Assembly: GCF_000720115.1 (NCBI RefSeq)
Contig: NZ_JOIR01000007.1
Coordinates: forward strand, 136,796 to 200,795
Source of the DNA: Streptomyces sp. NRRL F-2580
GTDB lineage: Bacteria > Actinomycetota > Actinomycetes > Streptomycetales > Streptomycetaceae
Length of the DNA stretch: 64,000 nucleotides
Reading direction: 5' to 3'
Made by a program: the position numbers and the translations under genes. Position 1 is the stretch's first letter, and each line of letters begins with the position of its first letter. Below the pieces are notes generated by a model, which saw only the letters and a program-made list of their open reading frames with translations, did not search any database and was not told the DNA's origin. Positions 1 to 8,412 of this stretch are shown here, in pieces.

Positions 1-238
1 CATGGGTTCCCGTCTCCTCTGGGGAGGGATGAAGCGGCGGGAGTCTCAACACTCGGTAAATGGATGGTAATGGAGAGTAAAGGTAAGCGGTGAATAATGC
101 GGGCAAATGGCCTATAAATTACCCCTCAAGAGTGATTAAGCATTTTGTACGGCTTGTCATACCTTCCTCAAAGCTGACTGCGTGGGACGTTGCGGCGCGG
201 AAGTCCTGCGACGGAACTGCGAGGGAGAGGTGGGGCGG

Positions 239-1543
239 ATGATCGCCGCCACGAAGAAGATCGCCGGCGGCCTGGTCGCCTCGGCACTGGTCCTGGGAGT
301 TGCCGGGTGCAGCACCTCGGGGCCCGCCAAGTCACCGGCTCCCGGGGCGCCGAACGCACGGAAGGGTGCCGAGGCGGAGGCCCCCGGCAGCGTCAACCGG
401 CCCATCGGCGACGGTTCGACCGCGTACACCGGCCCCCAGCCGAACGTGCAGAAGCCGCAGAAGCTGAAGCCCGGCGAAAAGCCGCCGCAGTTCGTGGTCT
501 TCTCCTGGGACGGGGCCGGCGAGGACAGCCAGAAGCTCTTCTCGCACTTCCGTGAGGTCGGCAAGCAGTACAACGCCCGCATGACGTACTTCCTCAGCGG
601 CGTCTACATGCTCCCGGAGGAGAAACGTTCCCTCTATACGGCGCCGCAGCACTCGCCCGGCCGCTCCGACATCGGCTTCGGCGACCTCCAGGGCATCAAG
701 GACACCGCCACCCAGGTGCGCGCGGCCTGGCTGGAGGGCAACGAGATCGGCACCCACTTCAACGGGCACTTCTGCGGGCCCGACGGCGGCGTCGGCACCT
801 GGTCCGTGGGCGAATGGAAGAGCGAGATCAACCAGGCCAAGTCCTTCGTCAAGAACTGGAAGACCAACGCGGGCCTGAAGACCATGGAGGCGCTCCCCTT
901 CGACTACGACAAGGAGCTCATCGGCGCCCGCACCCCCTGCCTCGAAGGCCAGAAGAACTTCATGCTGGCGGCGAAGGACATGGGCTTCCGCTACGACTCC
1001 AGCGGCATCAGCAAGCAGATCTGGCCCAAGAAGACGGACGGGCTCTGGGACGTCCCGCTCCAGCTGGTGCCCATGCCCGGCCGCGCCTTCGACACCCTGA
1101 GCATGGACTACAACTACATGGTCAACCAGTCCGGGACGACCTCGCAGGGAGACCCCTCGCAGCACGCGTACTGGGGCGACCAGATGCGCGACGGCCTGCA
1201 CGAGGCCTTCGACCGCGTCTACCAGGGCAACCGTGCGCCGCTGATCATCGGCAACCACTTCGAGTCCTGGAACGGCGGCACCTACATGCGTGCCGTCGAG
1301 GAGTCCATCAAGTCCATGTGCACCAAGCCGGAGGTCCGCTGCGTGCCGTTCCGCGAGCTGGTGGACTGGCTGGACGCCCAGGACCCGAAGGTCCTGGAGT
1401 GGATGCGCACCCTCGACGTCGGCGAGGCGCCGAAGCAGGGCTGGGCGAAGTTCCTGACCGCGGGGCCGCCGGCGCGGCCGGCCGCCCCCGCGGGCGTCAA
1501 GCCGGCTGCGGAGCCGGCTGATGAGAGTGCGGACGAGGGCTGA
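239..1543 (+). CDS. Polysaccharide deacetylase-like lipoprotein
   Basis: Predicted exported lipoprotein of 434 residues. The start is ATG 239, which follows a purine-rich GGGAGAGG, rather than the GTG at 182. The N-terminus has a positively charged stretch, a hydrophobic core and a lipobox VAGC at about residues 19-22, then a linker rich in Pro, Lys and Gly. The core from about residue 80 opens with FSWDGAGED and contains segments on directing the chain to NGHFCG and GNHFESW, which resemble the metal-binding Asp and His positions of NodB-fold carbohydrate esterases. A His/Asp pattern is visible but the canonical TFDDG motif is altered, so activity on peptidoglycan or another glycan is inferred. 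The upstream 200 bases are unusually AT-rich and probably hold the promoter. The 3' end overlaps the convergent ATPase gene by 47 bp. Confidence 0.8.
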   Translation: MIAATKKIAGGLVASALVLGVAGCSTSGPAKSPAPGAPNARKGAEAEAPGSVNRPIGDGSTAYTGPQPNVQKPQKLKPGEKPPQFVVFSWDGAGEDSQKLFSHFREVGKQYNARMTYFLSGVYMLPEEKRSLYTAPQHSPGRSDIGFGDLQGIKDTATQVRAAWLEGNEIGTHFNGHFCGPDGGVGTWSVGEWKSEINQAKSFVKNWKTNAGLKTMEALPFDYDKELIGARTPCLEGQKNFMLAAKDMGFRYDSSGISKQIWPKKTDGLWDVPLQLVPMPGRAFDTLSMDYNYMVNQSGTTSQGDPSQHAYWGDQMRDGLHEAFDRVYQGNRAPLIIGNHFESWNGGTYMRAVEESIKSMCTKPEVRCVPFRELVDWLDAQDPKVLEWMRTLDVGEAPKQGWAKFLTAGPPARPAAPAGVKPAAEPADESADEG

Positions 1544-2537
1544 CGAAGGACTCGCCCGCGGCGGTGCCCGCGACGCCCTCGCGCAGGGTGAAATCGGGGT
1601 CGACCTGGTTCGCCAGGTCGACCCCGGTCTTGGCGTTGCCCCAGCTCTCCGCGTTCTTGAGGTGGAAGCGCACCATCTGCTCGGTGTACCGGTCCCAGTC
1701 GCGCTGGGCGTATGAGTCGTCGGCCGCGTCCTGGAGCGCCTGGAGCGCGAACCGGTTGGTCGCCTCCAGCAGCTCGAAGGCGGCCGGACGGCCCTTCTCC
1801 ATCGCCCGTACCCAGTCGGAGTGCCCGACGGTGACCAGCAGGTCCTCGCCCACCTCGTCCTGGAGGAACTCGATGTCCTCGGGGCCCTGCACCTTGTTGC
1901 CGATGACCTTCAGCGTGACCCCGAAGTCCCGCGCGTACTCCTTGTACTGGCGGTAGACGGAGACCCCCTTGCGGGTCGGCTCGGCCACCAGGAAGGTCAT
2001 GTCGAAGCGGGTGAACATGCCCGAGGCGAAGGAGTCGGATCCGGCCGTCATGTCGACGACCACGTACTCGTCCGGGCCGTCGACCAGGTGGTTGAGGCAC
2101 AGCTCGACCGCCCCGACCTTGGAGTGGTAGCAGGCCACGCCGAGGTCGGCCTCGGTGAACGGCCCGGTGGCCATGAGCCGTACGGGCTCCCCGTCGAGCA
2201 GGAGCGTGCGCGCGCAGGCCTCGTACACCGGGTTGTCCTCGGTGACCCGCAGCAGGCGCGAGCCCCGGCCGGGCGGGGTGGTCTTGATCATCGTGTCGGC
2301 GGACGCGATGCGCGGGTTGGAGCCCCGCAGGTACTCCTTGATCAGGGGCAGGTGCGCGCCCAGGGCGGGCAGTTCGGCGGCCTCGTCCTCGCCGAGACCG
2401 AGCGCGGCGCCCAGGTGCTGGTTGATGTCGGCGTCCACCGCGACGACGGGGGCCTCATTGGCGGCGAGGTGGCGGATGAAGAGGGAGGACAGCGTCGTCT
2501 TGCCGCTGCCGCCCTTTCCCACGAAAGCGATCTTCAT
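1497..2537 (-). CDS. CooC/MinD-like ATP-binding protein
   Basis: Soluble P-loop ATPase of 346 residues in the SIMIBI (ParA/MinD/CooC) class. It opens directly with MKIAFVGKGGSGKTTLSS, a deviant Walker A, followed by VAVDADINQHLG, which is typical of CooC-like nickel or cofactor-insertion ATPases; the switch-like segment VVVDMTAGSD lies near residue 185. ATG 2537 is preferred because the protein then begins on the P-loop strand; in-frame GTG 2543 and TTG 2546 are alternatives and none has a clear ribosome site, so the mRNA could be leaderless. The client is unknown: no nickel enzyme or septum gene is adjacent on this side. The last 47 bp overlap the end of the convergent deacetylase gene, so the two transcripts are complementary at their 3' ends. 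Confidence 0.85.
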   Translation of the reverse strand: MKIAFVGKGGSGKTTLSSLFIRHLAANEAPVVAVDADINQHLGAALGLGEDEAAELPALGAHLPLIKEYLRGSNPRIASADTMIKTTPPGRGSRLLRVTEDNPVYEACARTLLLDGEPVRLMATGPFTEADLGVACYHSKVGAVELCLNHLVDGPDEYVVVDMTAGSDSFASGMFTRFDMTFLVAEPTRKGVSVYRQYKEYARDFGVTLKVIGNKVQGPEDIEFLQDEVGEDLLVTVGHSDWVRAMEKGRPAAFELLEATNRFALQALQDAADDSYAQRDWDRYTEQMVRFHLKNAESWGNAKTGVDLANQVDPDFTLREGVAGTAAGESFVSPRPHSHQPAPQPA

Positions 2538-2616
2538 GTTCACCAAACGTAGTGGGTAAGTAGCACAGTGTTGTCAAGGCGAGTGAAGAAGACCACTCCA
2601 AGGAGGGGTCGGTGCT

Positions 2617-3468
2617 ATGGGTGCGCAGTGCGTAGGCTCCCTACTTATGAGTAGCGCTTCTGACCCGTTGGTCGCCCTGGGCGGGCTGCCGGGTGTCGCC
2701 GAGTCCGTGGATTCCGTACGCAAGGCCGTGGACCGGGTCTACGGGCACCGGGTGATGCGCCGCCGCGGCGGTGAGATCACCTCGGAAGCCGCCCTGCGCG
2801 GGGCCCGCGGGAGCGCGGCGCTCTCCGGTGCGGACTGGGCGCTGGAAGAGGTGCGGCGCCGCACCGACTTCGGATCGGAGCCGGAGGCGCTGACCGTGGG
2901 CGCGGCCCTGCGGCTCACCGCGGAGGCCGGGCAGCTGCTGAGCATCTGGCGGCAGTCGCCGCTGAGGGTCCTCGCGCGCCTGCACCTGGTGGCCTCGGGG
3001 TCGACGGCCGAGGGTGACGTGGTGGGCCGCCCCCGTCTGGCGGGCGAGCAGGTGGTGGAGCCGCTGGTGGACCTTCCGCTGCCGAGCGCCGAGGAGGTCG
3101 CGGGCCGGCTGGACGGCCTGTCCCGCCTGATCATCGCGGGTGGCTCCGCCCCGGCCCTGGTCACGGCGGCGGTGGTGCACGGCGAGCTGCTGGCCCTGCG
3201 CCCGTTCGCCTCGTACAACGGGCTGGTCGCGCGGGCGGCCGAGCGCATCGTCCTGATCAACAGCGGTTTGGACCCGAAGGCGATCTGTCCGGCGGAGGTC
3301 GGTCACGCGGAGCAGGGGCGCGAGGCGTACCTGGCCGCTTTCGAGGGCTACGTCTCCGGCACCGCGGAGGGGATGTCCGCGTGGATCGCCCACTGCGGCC
3401 GGGCGATCGAGCTCGGAGTGCGCGAGTCGACGGCGGTCTGCGAGGCCCTGCAGCGCGGCGCGGCCTGA
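2617..3468 (+). CDS. Fic-like fold protein with degenerate motif
   Basis: Protein of 283 residues. ATG 2617 is supported by AGGAGGGG eight bases upstream; ATG 2647 is an in-frame alternative that would drop ten residues. The mostly helical sequence contains LALRPFASYNGLVARA at about residue 200, which aligns by eye with the Fic signature HPFxxGNGR, but the catalytic His is Arg and the Gly-Asn-Gly-Arg anion-binding loop is Tyr-Asn-Gly-Leu. AMP transfer is therefore unlikely. An inhibitory-helix-like stretch is not obvious. It diverges from the CooC-like ATPase with about 80 bp between the starts and ends before a strong hairpin. The role is unknown; the assignment to the Fic fold is moderate. 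Confidence 0.7.
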   Translation: MGAQCVGSLLMSSASDPLVALGGLPGVAESVDSVRKAVDRVYGHRVMRRRGGEITSEAALRGARGSAALSGADWALEEVRRRTDFGSEPEALTVGAALRLTAEAGQLLSIWRQSPLRVLARLHLVASGSTAEGDVVGRPRLAGEQVVEPLVDLPLPSAEEVAGRLDGLSRLIIAGGSAPALVTAAVVHGELLALRPFASYNGLVARAAERIVLINSGLDPKAICPAEVGHAEQGREAYLAAFEGYVSGTAEGMSAWIAHCGRAIELGVRESTAVCEALQRGAA

Positions 3469-3534
3469 CGCGGGAGGGTGGAAGCGGGGGCCGGGGCGGA
3501 CGTCGGTGAGGCGGATCGGCCCCGGACATGGGTT

Positions 3535-3566
3535 GCGGCGACACCGTACTGCTTTGGTGTCGCCGC
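3535..3566. terminator. Perfect 11-bp stem hairpin
   Basis: GCGGCGACACC at 3535-3545 pairs perfectly with 3556-3566 around a 10-base loop. It lies 67 bases after the Fic-like gene stop. There is no T-run on either strand, as is common for Streptomyces terminators. Confidence 0.6.
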
Positions 3567-3873
3567 TGGCATTCACGCCCAGTTACCAAGCGTCCTCGAT
3601 AGTTGCCCATCAGGTCGGGAACTTTGCCCGTTACCTGGTGCGGCTGGCCCGTAATCGACGGGTCGACGTCGCGTGGGTGCTCGGCGTTCATGCTTCGGTC
3701 CGTGGGCCTTACTGCGTTTTAAAGATGATCCTCTCGGATGTTCTTTGGTCTCGCGGGCCGTTGCTTTATTTGTACTCCGCTTGGGAGCCATGCGAAACCC
3801 CTGACTCCACTTTTTACTATCCGGGACGAGTGCGGGTGAACCGGACAGCCCGTATCGGCGCAGGTCGGGACAT
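3567..3873. other. AT-richer intergenic region between convergent genes
   Basis: About 300 bases between the hairpin after the Fic-like gene and the end of the HAD gene. Base composition is well below the neighbours, with runs such as TTTTAAAG and TTTTTACTAT. Open frames on the minus strand encode basic peptides but use low-GC third positions and a TTA codon, which is unlike real genes here. It may hold a small RNA or regulatory region; nothing specific is recognised. Confidence 0.5.
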
Positions 3874-4725
3874 TCAGGCGGACGCGGCGGCGGCGAGCGC
3901 ATTGGCCCGGCGCCGGCTCGCGTACCAGACCAGCCCCGCCGTGGCGGCTGCCGCGCCCACGGCGGCCGCGGCGACCAGGGCCGGGCGCGCGGGCATCGAC
4001 AGCCCGGGCAGCCGCTGCTTGAGCCGCACGGGCCGGCTGAACACCAGCACCGGCCACTCGCGGGCCACGGCTTCCCGCCGCAGCGTCCGGTCGGGATTGA
4101 CCGCGTGCGGGTGTCCCACGGCCTCCAGCATCGGGATGTCGGTGGCCGAGTCGCTGTAGGCGTAGCAGCGGGCGAGGTCGTACCCCTCGGACTCCGCGAG
4201 CTCGCGCACGGCCTCCGCCTTGGTGGGCCCGTAGGCGTAGTACTCGATCTCGCCGGTGAAGCAGCCGTCCTCGCCCACGACCATGCGCGTGGCGACGACC
4301 CGGTCCGCCCCGAGCATCTCCCCGATGGGCTCGACGACTTCCGCGCCGGAGGTCGACACGATCACCACGTCGCGGCCCGCGGTGTGGTGGGCCTCGATCA
4401 ACGAGGCGGCCTCGTCGTAGATGATCGGGTCGATGAGGTCGTGGAGGGTCTCCGCGACGATCTCCCGTACCTGCTGCACGTTCCATCCCTTGCAGAGGCC
4501 GGACAGGTACTCCCGCATCCGTTCCATCTGGTCGTGGTCGGCGCCGCCGGCCAGGAAGATGAACTGCGTGTACGCGGTGCGCAACACGGCTCGCCGGTTG
4601 ATCAGGCCGCCTTGGTAGAAGGACTTGCTGAACGTCAGGGTGCTCGACTTCGCAATGACCGTCTTGTCCAGGTCGAAGAAGGCTGCGGTGCGAGGCGAGG
4701 AGTGCGGCAAGGGCTGATTTTCCAC
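3874..4725 (-). CDS. HAD-IB family phosphatase, C-terminal membrane anchor
   Basis: Haloacid-dehalogenase-type phosphatase of 283 residues, IB subfamily (SerB-like cap). Motif I is FFDLDKTVI near the N-terminus, with the nucleophile and general acid Asp both present; motif II is the STSG of VIVSTSGAEVV; motif III/IV is YSDSATDIPML. A hydrophobic Ala/Val/Leu helix near the C-terminus followed by Arg-Arg-Arg looks like a tail anchor facing the cytoplasm. GTG 4725 gives the usual family N-terminus; ATG 4749 is an upstream alternative. Substrate unknown; phosphoserine or phospholipid-type substrates are typical of the family. Its neighbour order (HAD phosphatase, 6C RNA, Ssd) equals that of M. 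tuberculosis Rv3661/Rv3660c. Confidence 0.85.
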   Translation of the reverse strand: MENQPLPHSSPRTAAFFDLDKTVIAKSSTLTFSKSFYQGGLINRRAVLRTAYTQFIFLAGGADHDQMERMREYLSGLCKGWNVQQVREIVAETLHDLIDPIIYDEAASLIEAHHTAGRDVVIVSTSGAEVVEPIGEMLGADRVVATRMVVGEDGCFTGEIEYYAYGPTKAEAVRELAESEGYDLARCYAYSDSATDIPMLEAVGHPHAVNPDRTLRREAVAREWPVLVFSRPVRLKQRLPGLSMPARPALVAAAAVGAAAATAGLVWYASRRRANALAAAASA

Positions 4726-4837
4726 GCCCCGAGCATATGCGCCCACCATTCGGCGTAAGGTGTGGCGCGTGGGTTTGCCTGAGAGGGCTCTCGGGTACAC
4801 CATGGAAGTCACGGATCGTTCGCGACCGTGCTAACCC

Positions 4838-4908
4838 GGTCTGGCTCCTCCCCCCCCCGAGTCGGACCGTGGGGACGACCCCCGCTCTCCCCCCCGGCGG
4901 GGGTCGTC
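4838..4908 (+). ncRNA. 6C-type small RNA
   Basis: Two consecutive hairpins with C-rich loops. The first stem is 4838-4847 paired with 4859-4868 (ten pairs, two of them G-U) around a loop of eleven bases that ends in nine C. The second is a perfect twelve-pair stem, 4874-4885 with 4897-4908, around a loop with seven C. This is the defining architecture of the 6C RNA family of actinobacteria, and the location between an HAD phosphatase gene and ssd is that of the mycobacterial B11/6C RNA. The strand is set by the C-rich loops. The 5' end is not resolved and probably lies near 4805-4815; the second hairpin likely doubles as the terminator. Confidence 0.8.
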
Positions 4909-5074
4909 GCATGTCCGGACGCGGTTCGCGTCCCTTCCTTCGGCCCCAAGTGACCATCTTCCCGGCCCCCCTTTTCTGCGGGGCCGACGCGGCGAAGGCC
5001 CTCACCCCCTCAGACTCGTGACGGTGCGTAGTGGTTCCGGCGCGCTCCGGAACTCACCTGGGAGGGTGACCGGG

Positions 5075-5101
5075 TTATTCACAACCGATGGGTTGTCCAC
5101 A
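5075..5101. promoter_or_regulatory. Pair of DnaA-box-like sites upstream of ssd
   Basis: TTATTCACA at 5075-5083 and TTGTCCACA at 5093-5101. The second is the exact Streptomyces consensus DnaA box and the first differs by one base from the E. coli-type box. ACAACC and GGTTGT between them form a small inverted repeat. They lie 100 bases ahead of the ssd start, so they may mark a promoter contacted by DnaA. Binding is inferred only. Confidence 0.45.
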
Positions 5102-5201
5102 GTTATCGAGCAAGATCCACTTGTTTTTCCTGATCGCTGCACGGTGATTCCAGCCGCGAAGTCCGCGGTGCTGGATTTGCAGTGAGAAGGAGGCGGAGAT
5201 C

Positions 5202-6386
5202 GTGGCTCGATCTAAGTCGTGTGAAACGCCGGAGTCCGTGGTGGCGGGGGCCGGAGCGGGGGCCGCGGCCGCGCCCGGTGGCGGGCGGCCGCTGATCATC
5301 ACCGAGGACCCCGTGCTCCTCGACGACCTGCTGAGGCTGTGCGCCGCCGCGGGCGCCGAGCCGCACGTGCACCACGCGGTACCCGAGCACGGCGGTGCGG
5401 GCGGTTCGGCCGGCGCAAGTGAAGGGCGCGCCGGGGGTGTTGGCTGGGATACGGCGCCGCTCGTGCTCGTCGGGGACGACGCCGCGGGGCGGGTGCGAGG
5501 AGCGCCGCGCAGGACCGGCGTGTTCCTCGTCGGCCGGGACCTCGACGACCCCCTCGTGTGGCAACGCGCGGTGGAGATCGGTGCCGAGGAGGTGCTGCGC
5601 CTCCCCGACGCCGAGAGCCTGCTCGTCGACCGCATCGCCGACGTCGTGGAGGGGGCCGGACGGCCCGCCCTCGCCGTCGGGGTGATCGGAGGCGCCGGCG
5701 GGGCCGGAGCCTCCACCCTCGCCTGCGCGCTCGCCGTCCGGGCCGCCCGCGCCGGGGAGCGGACCATCCTCATCGACGGCGATCCGCTGGGCGGGGGCAT
5801 GGACGTGCTGCTCGGCGGCGAGAGCGCCGAGGGGCTGCGCTGGCCGGACTTCGCGGCGTCGCGGGGGCGGGTCGGCGCCGGGGCCCTGGAGGAGTCCCTG
5901 CCCGAGCTGCACGCCCTGCGGGTGCTCAGCTGGGACCGCGGGGACCGGGTGGTGGTGCCGCCCGCCGCGATGCGGTCGGTGGTGGCCGCGGCACGCCGCC
6001 GGGGCGGGGTCGTCGTGGTCGACCTCCCGCGGCGGGTGGACGAAGCCGTGGCCGAGGTGCTGGCCCAGCTCGACCTGGTGCTGATGGTGGTGCCGGGCGA
6101 GCTGCGGTCGGTGGCCGCCGCGGGCCGGGTGGCGGCCGGCGTGCGGATGGTGGCCCGGGACGTGCGCGTCGTCGTACGGGGCCGCTGCCCGGGCGGTCTG
6201 GATCCGGAGGCCGTGGCCGGGCTGCTGGGGGCGCCGCTGGCCGGTGAGGTGCCGGTCGAGGTGGGGCTTCCGGGGCGGGTGGCCGAGGGGGAACCGCCGG
6301 GGGCGCATGGGCGCGGCGCGTTGGCCCGCTTCTGCGACGGCTTCTGGCAGCGGGCGCTCGGACCGGCCCAGGGGGTGCCGGCATGA
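5202..6386 (+). CDS. ssd: Septum site-determining/CpaE-like protein Ssd
   Basis: ATPase-like protein of 394 residues, the actinobacterial CpaE/TadZ homologue of the helicase/secretion neighbourhood. GTG 5202 is preceded by AGAAGGAGG. An N-terminal receiver-like half (about residues 25-150) is followed by a MinD-type domain beginning VGVIGGAGGAGASTLACALA; the Walker A lysines are replaced (GGAGGAGAS), while LIDGDPLGGGMDVLLGG keeps the Asp-containing switch region. It is therefore likely to bind nucleotide weakly or act as a localisation factor. In mycobacteria the orthologue Rv3660c affects septation, and TadZ proteins position Tad secretion machines at the cell pole. Its stop overlaps the tadA start by 4 bp, so it leads the tad operon. 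Confidence 0.88.
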   Translation: MARSKSCETPESVVAGAGAGAAAAPGGGRPLIITEDPVLLDDLLRLCAAAGAEPHVHHAVPEHGGAGGSAGASEGRAGGVGWDTAPLVLVGDDAAGRVRGAPRRTGVFLVGRDLDDPLVWQRAVEIGAEEVLRLPDAESLLVDRIADVVEGAGRPALAVGVIGGAGGAGASTLACALAVRAARAGERTILIDGDPLGGGMDVLLGGESAEGLRWPDFAASRGRVGAGALEESLPELHALRVLSWDRGDRVVVPPAAMRSVVAAARRRGGVVVVDLPRRVDEAVAEVLAQLDLVLMVVPGELRSVAAAGRVAAGVRMVARDVRVVVRGRCPGGLDPEAVAGLLGAPLAGEVPVEVGLPGRVAEGEPPGAHGRGALARFCDGFWQRALGPAQGVPA

Positions 6387-7531
6387 GCACGGTACTGCTG
6401 GACGCGGTGCGCCGCCGGCTCGCCGAGAGCGGGGCGGAACCGACCCCGGCGCGGGTGGCGGCGGCCCTGCGGGCCCAGGGCCGGCTGCTCGGGGATGCCG
6501 AAGTGTTGGGTGTGGCCGCCGAGTTACGGTCCGAGCTGGTCGGCGCCGGCCCGTTGGAGGCGTTGCTGGCCGACCCGGAGGTCACCGATGTGCTGGTGGC
6601 GGCCCCTGATCGGGTGTGGGTGGACCGGGGTGGCGGGCTGGAGCTGACCGGGGTGACCTTCGCCGACCCCGAGGCCGTGCGCAGGCTCGCCCAGCGGCTG
6701 GCCGCCGTGGCGGGGCGGCGCCTCGACGACGCCCGGCCCTGGGTGGACGCCCGCATGCCGGACGGCACCCGGCTGCATGCCGTGCTGCCGCCGGTGGCGG
6801 TCGGCTCGGCCTGCCTCTCCCTGCGGGTGGTGCGGCCCCGGGCGTTCACGCTGGAGGAACTCGTCGTGGCGGGCACGCTGCCGCCCGGCGGCCACCGGCT
6901 GCTCCGGGACATGGTCGAGGCCCGGCTGTCGTTCCTCGTCTCCGGGGGCACGGGAACCGGCAAGACCACCCTGCTCAGCGCCCTGTTGGGGCTGGTCGGG
7001 CCCGGTGAGCGGATCGTGCTGGCCGAGGATTCGGCCGAGCTGCGCCCCGACCATCCGCACGTGGTGCGGCTGGAGGCCCGGCCGGCCAATCAGGAGGGGG
7101 CGGGCCTGGTCACGCTGGCGGATCTGGTCCGGCAGGCGCTGCGGATGCGGCCCGACAGGCTCGTGGTCGGCGAGGTGCGGGGTGCCGAGGTGGCGGATCT
7201 GCTCGCCGCGCTGAACACCGGACACGAGGGGGGATGCGGCACGGTCCACGCGAATGCCGCCGCCCATGTCCCGGCCCGGCTGGAGGCGCTCGGGACGGCC
7301 GCCGGGCTCGACCGGGCCGCCCTGCACAGCCAGTTGGCCGCCGCGCTGACCCTGGTGCTCCACCTGGTCCGGGACCGTGAGGGGCGCCGCCGGCTGGCCG
7401 AGGTGCACGTGCTGGAGCGGGACGCCGCCGGACTGGTGGTCACCGTACCGGCGCTGCGCTGGTCTGCCCGGGGCTTCGTACGGGAGCAGGGCTGGGACCG
7501 GCTGCGTCCACTGCTGCGAGGTGTCCGGTGA
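6383..7531 (+). CDS. tadA: TadA/CpaF-type secretion ATPase
   Basis: Hexameric secretion ATPase of the type II/IV superfamily, 382 residues, expected to power assembly of the Flp-type pilus at the inner face of the membrane. Seen: an N-terminal helical domain with EVTDVLV (about 65-75), the Walker A GGTGTGKTTLL near residue 190, the Asp box VLAEDSAELRP, the Walker B region LVVGEVRGAEVADLLAALNTGH and the His box GTVHANAA. The start ATG overlaps the ssd stop by 4 bp and its own stop overlaps tadB by 4 bp, so translation is probably coupled. Length is a little shorter than classic CpaF because the N-terminal extension is brief. Confidence 0.93.
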   Translation: MSTVLLDAVRRRLAESGAEPTPARVAAALRAQGRLLGDAEVLGVAAELRSELVGAGPLEALLADPEVTDVLVAAPDRVWVDRGGGLELTGVTFADPEAVRRLAQRLAAVAGRRLDDARPWVDARMPDGTRLHAVLPPVAVGSACLSLRVVRPRAFTLEELVVAGTLPPGGHRLLRDMVEARLSFLVSGGTGTGKTTLLSALLGLVGPGERIVLAEDSAELRPDHPHVVRLEARPANQEGAGLVTLADLVRQALRMRPDRLVVGEVRGAEVADLLAALNTGHEGGCGTVHANAAAHVPARLEALGTAAGLDRAALHSQLAAALTLVLHLVRDREGRRRLAEVHVLERDAAGLVVTVPALRWSARGFVREQGWDRLRPLLRGVR

Positions 7532-8412
7532 GCGCCGAGGCGGGGCTGCCGGTGCCGGTGTTCGCCGGGGTGATCTGCGCCGGGGCGGCCGCCTGGGGGC
7601 TCTCCGGGGGCGACCGCGTGGCCCGGCGGGTCCGGGTGGTGCTGGCCGGGGGCGCTCCGGCGGTTCCGGGCGGGCCGCTGCACTGGGAGCGGCTGCTGAT
7701 CGCCGTACGGGTGCGGGCGGCGAGGTGGCGGGAGTGGGCCTGCCTCGGGGCCGGTCTCCTGGTCGCGGTGCTCGGCGGGTCGGTGATCCCGTTGCTGGCG
7801 GGCGCGGCGGCGCTGCCGTTGCTGCGGCGCTGGCTGCGGGTACGGGCGCGGGAGCGGGCCCGGGCGGCGCGGGCCGCCGAGGTGGTGGCCCTGTGCGGGG
7901 CGGTGGTGGGCGAGCTGCGGGCGGGGGCCCAGCCCGGGCAGGCGCTGACGGCGGCGATGCGGCGCACTGCCGCGGTCCCGGGCGGGCCGGGTGCGGCCGA
8001 GGCGGGCGTCCTGGCCGCCGCGGCGTTCGGCGGGGACGTGCCGGGAGCGCTGCGCCAGGCGGCGAAGGAGTCCGGCGCGCAGGGGCTGGCCGGGATGGCC
8101 GCCTGTTGGCGGGTGTCCGTGGACGGCGGTGCGGGACTGGCCGCCGGGCTGGACCGGCTGGAGGGGGCCCTGCGGGCGGAGCGGGACCGGCAGGAGTCGC
8201 TGCGGGCCCAGTTGGCGGGGGCGCGTTCGACGGTGCTGGTGCTCGCCCTGCTGCCGCTGGTGGGCCTGCTGATCGGCACCGGACTGGGGGCGGATCCGCT
8301 GCGGGTGCTGCTGCACACCCCGATGGGCTGGGGGTGCCTGCTGACGGGCGCGCTGCTGGAGGCGCTGGGGCTGCTGTGGTGCCGGCGGATCGTACGGGCG
8401 GGGGAGCGGTGA
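7528..8412 (+). CDS. tadB: TadB-like type II secretion F-domain membrane protein
   Basis: Integral membrane platform protein of 294 residues. Two hydrophobic segments near residues 5-25 and 70-95 are followed by an Arg-rich cytoplasmic region, the helical GspF domain (about 120-235, with LCGAVVGELRAGAQPGQAL and GLAGMAACWRVSVDGGAGLAAGLDRL) and two C-terminal membrane helices. Members of this family form the inner-membrane base on which TadA acts. The gene begins at GTG 7528 inside the tadA stop region and ends one base into tadC. GC content of third positions is extreme, in line with its neighbours. Confidence 0.88.
   Translation: MSAEAGLPVPVFAGVICAGAAAWGLSGGDRVARRVRVVLAGGAPAVPGGPLHWERLLIAVRVRAARWREWACLGAGLLVAVLGGSVIPLLAGAAALPLLRRWLRVRARERARAARAAEVVALCGAVVGELRAGAQPGQALTAAMRRTAAVPGGPGAAEAGVLAAAAFGGDVPGALRQAAKESGAQGLAGMAACWRVSVDGGAGLAAGLDRLEGALRAERDRQESLRAQLAGARSTVLVLALLPLVGLLIGTGLGADPLRVLLHTPMGWGCLLTGALLEALGLLWCRRIVRAGER

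Noticed and set aside
3573..3902. Basic 109-codon open frame in the AT-rich gap
   Set aside because: Low GC at third positions, a TTA codon and no ribosome site; not like real genes of this genome.
5041..5201. Replication origin because of DnaA boxes
   Set aside because: Only two boxes, no dnaA/dnaN/gyr genes nearby and no box cluster as in Streptomyces oriC.
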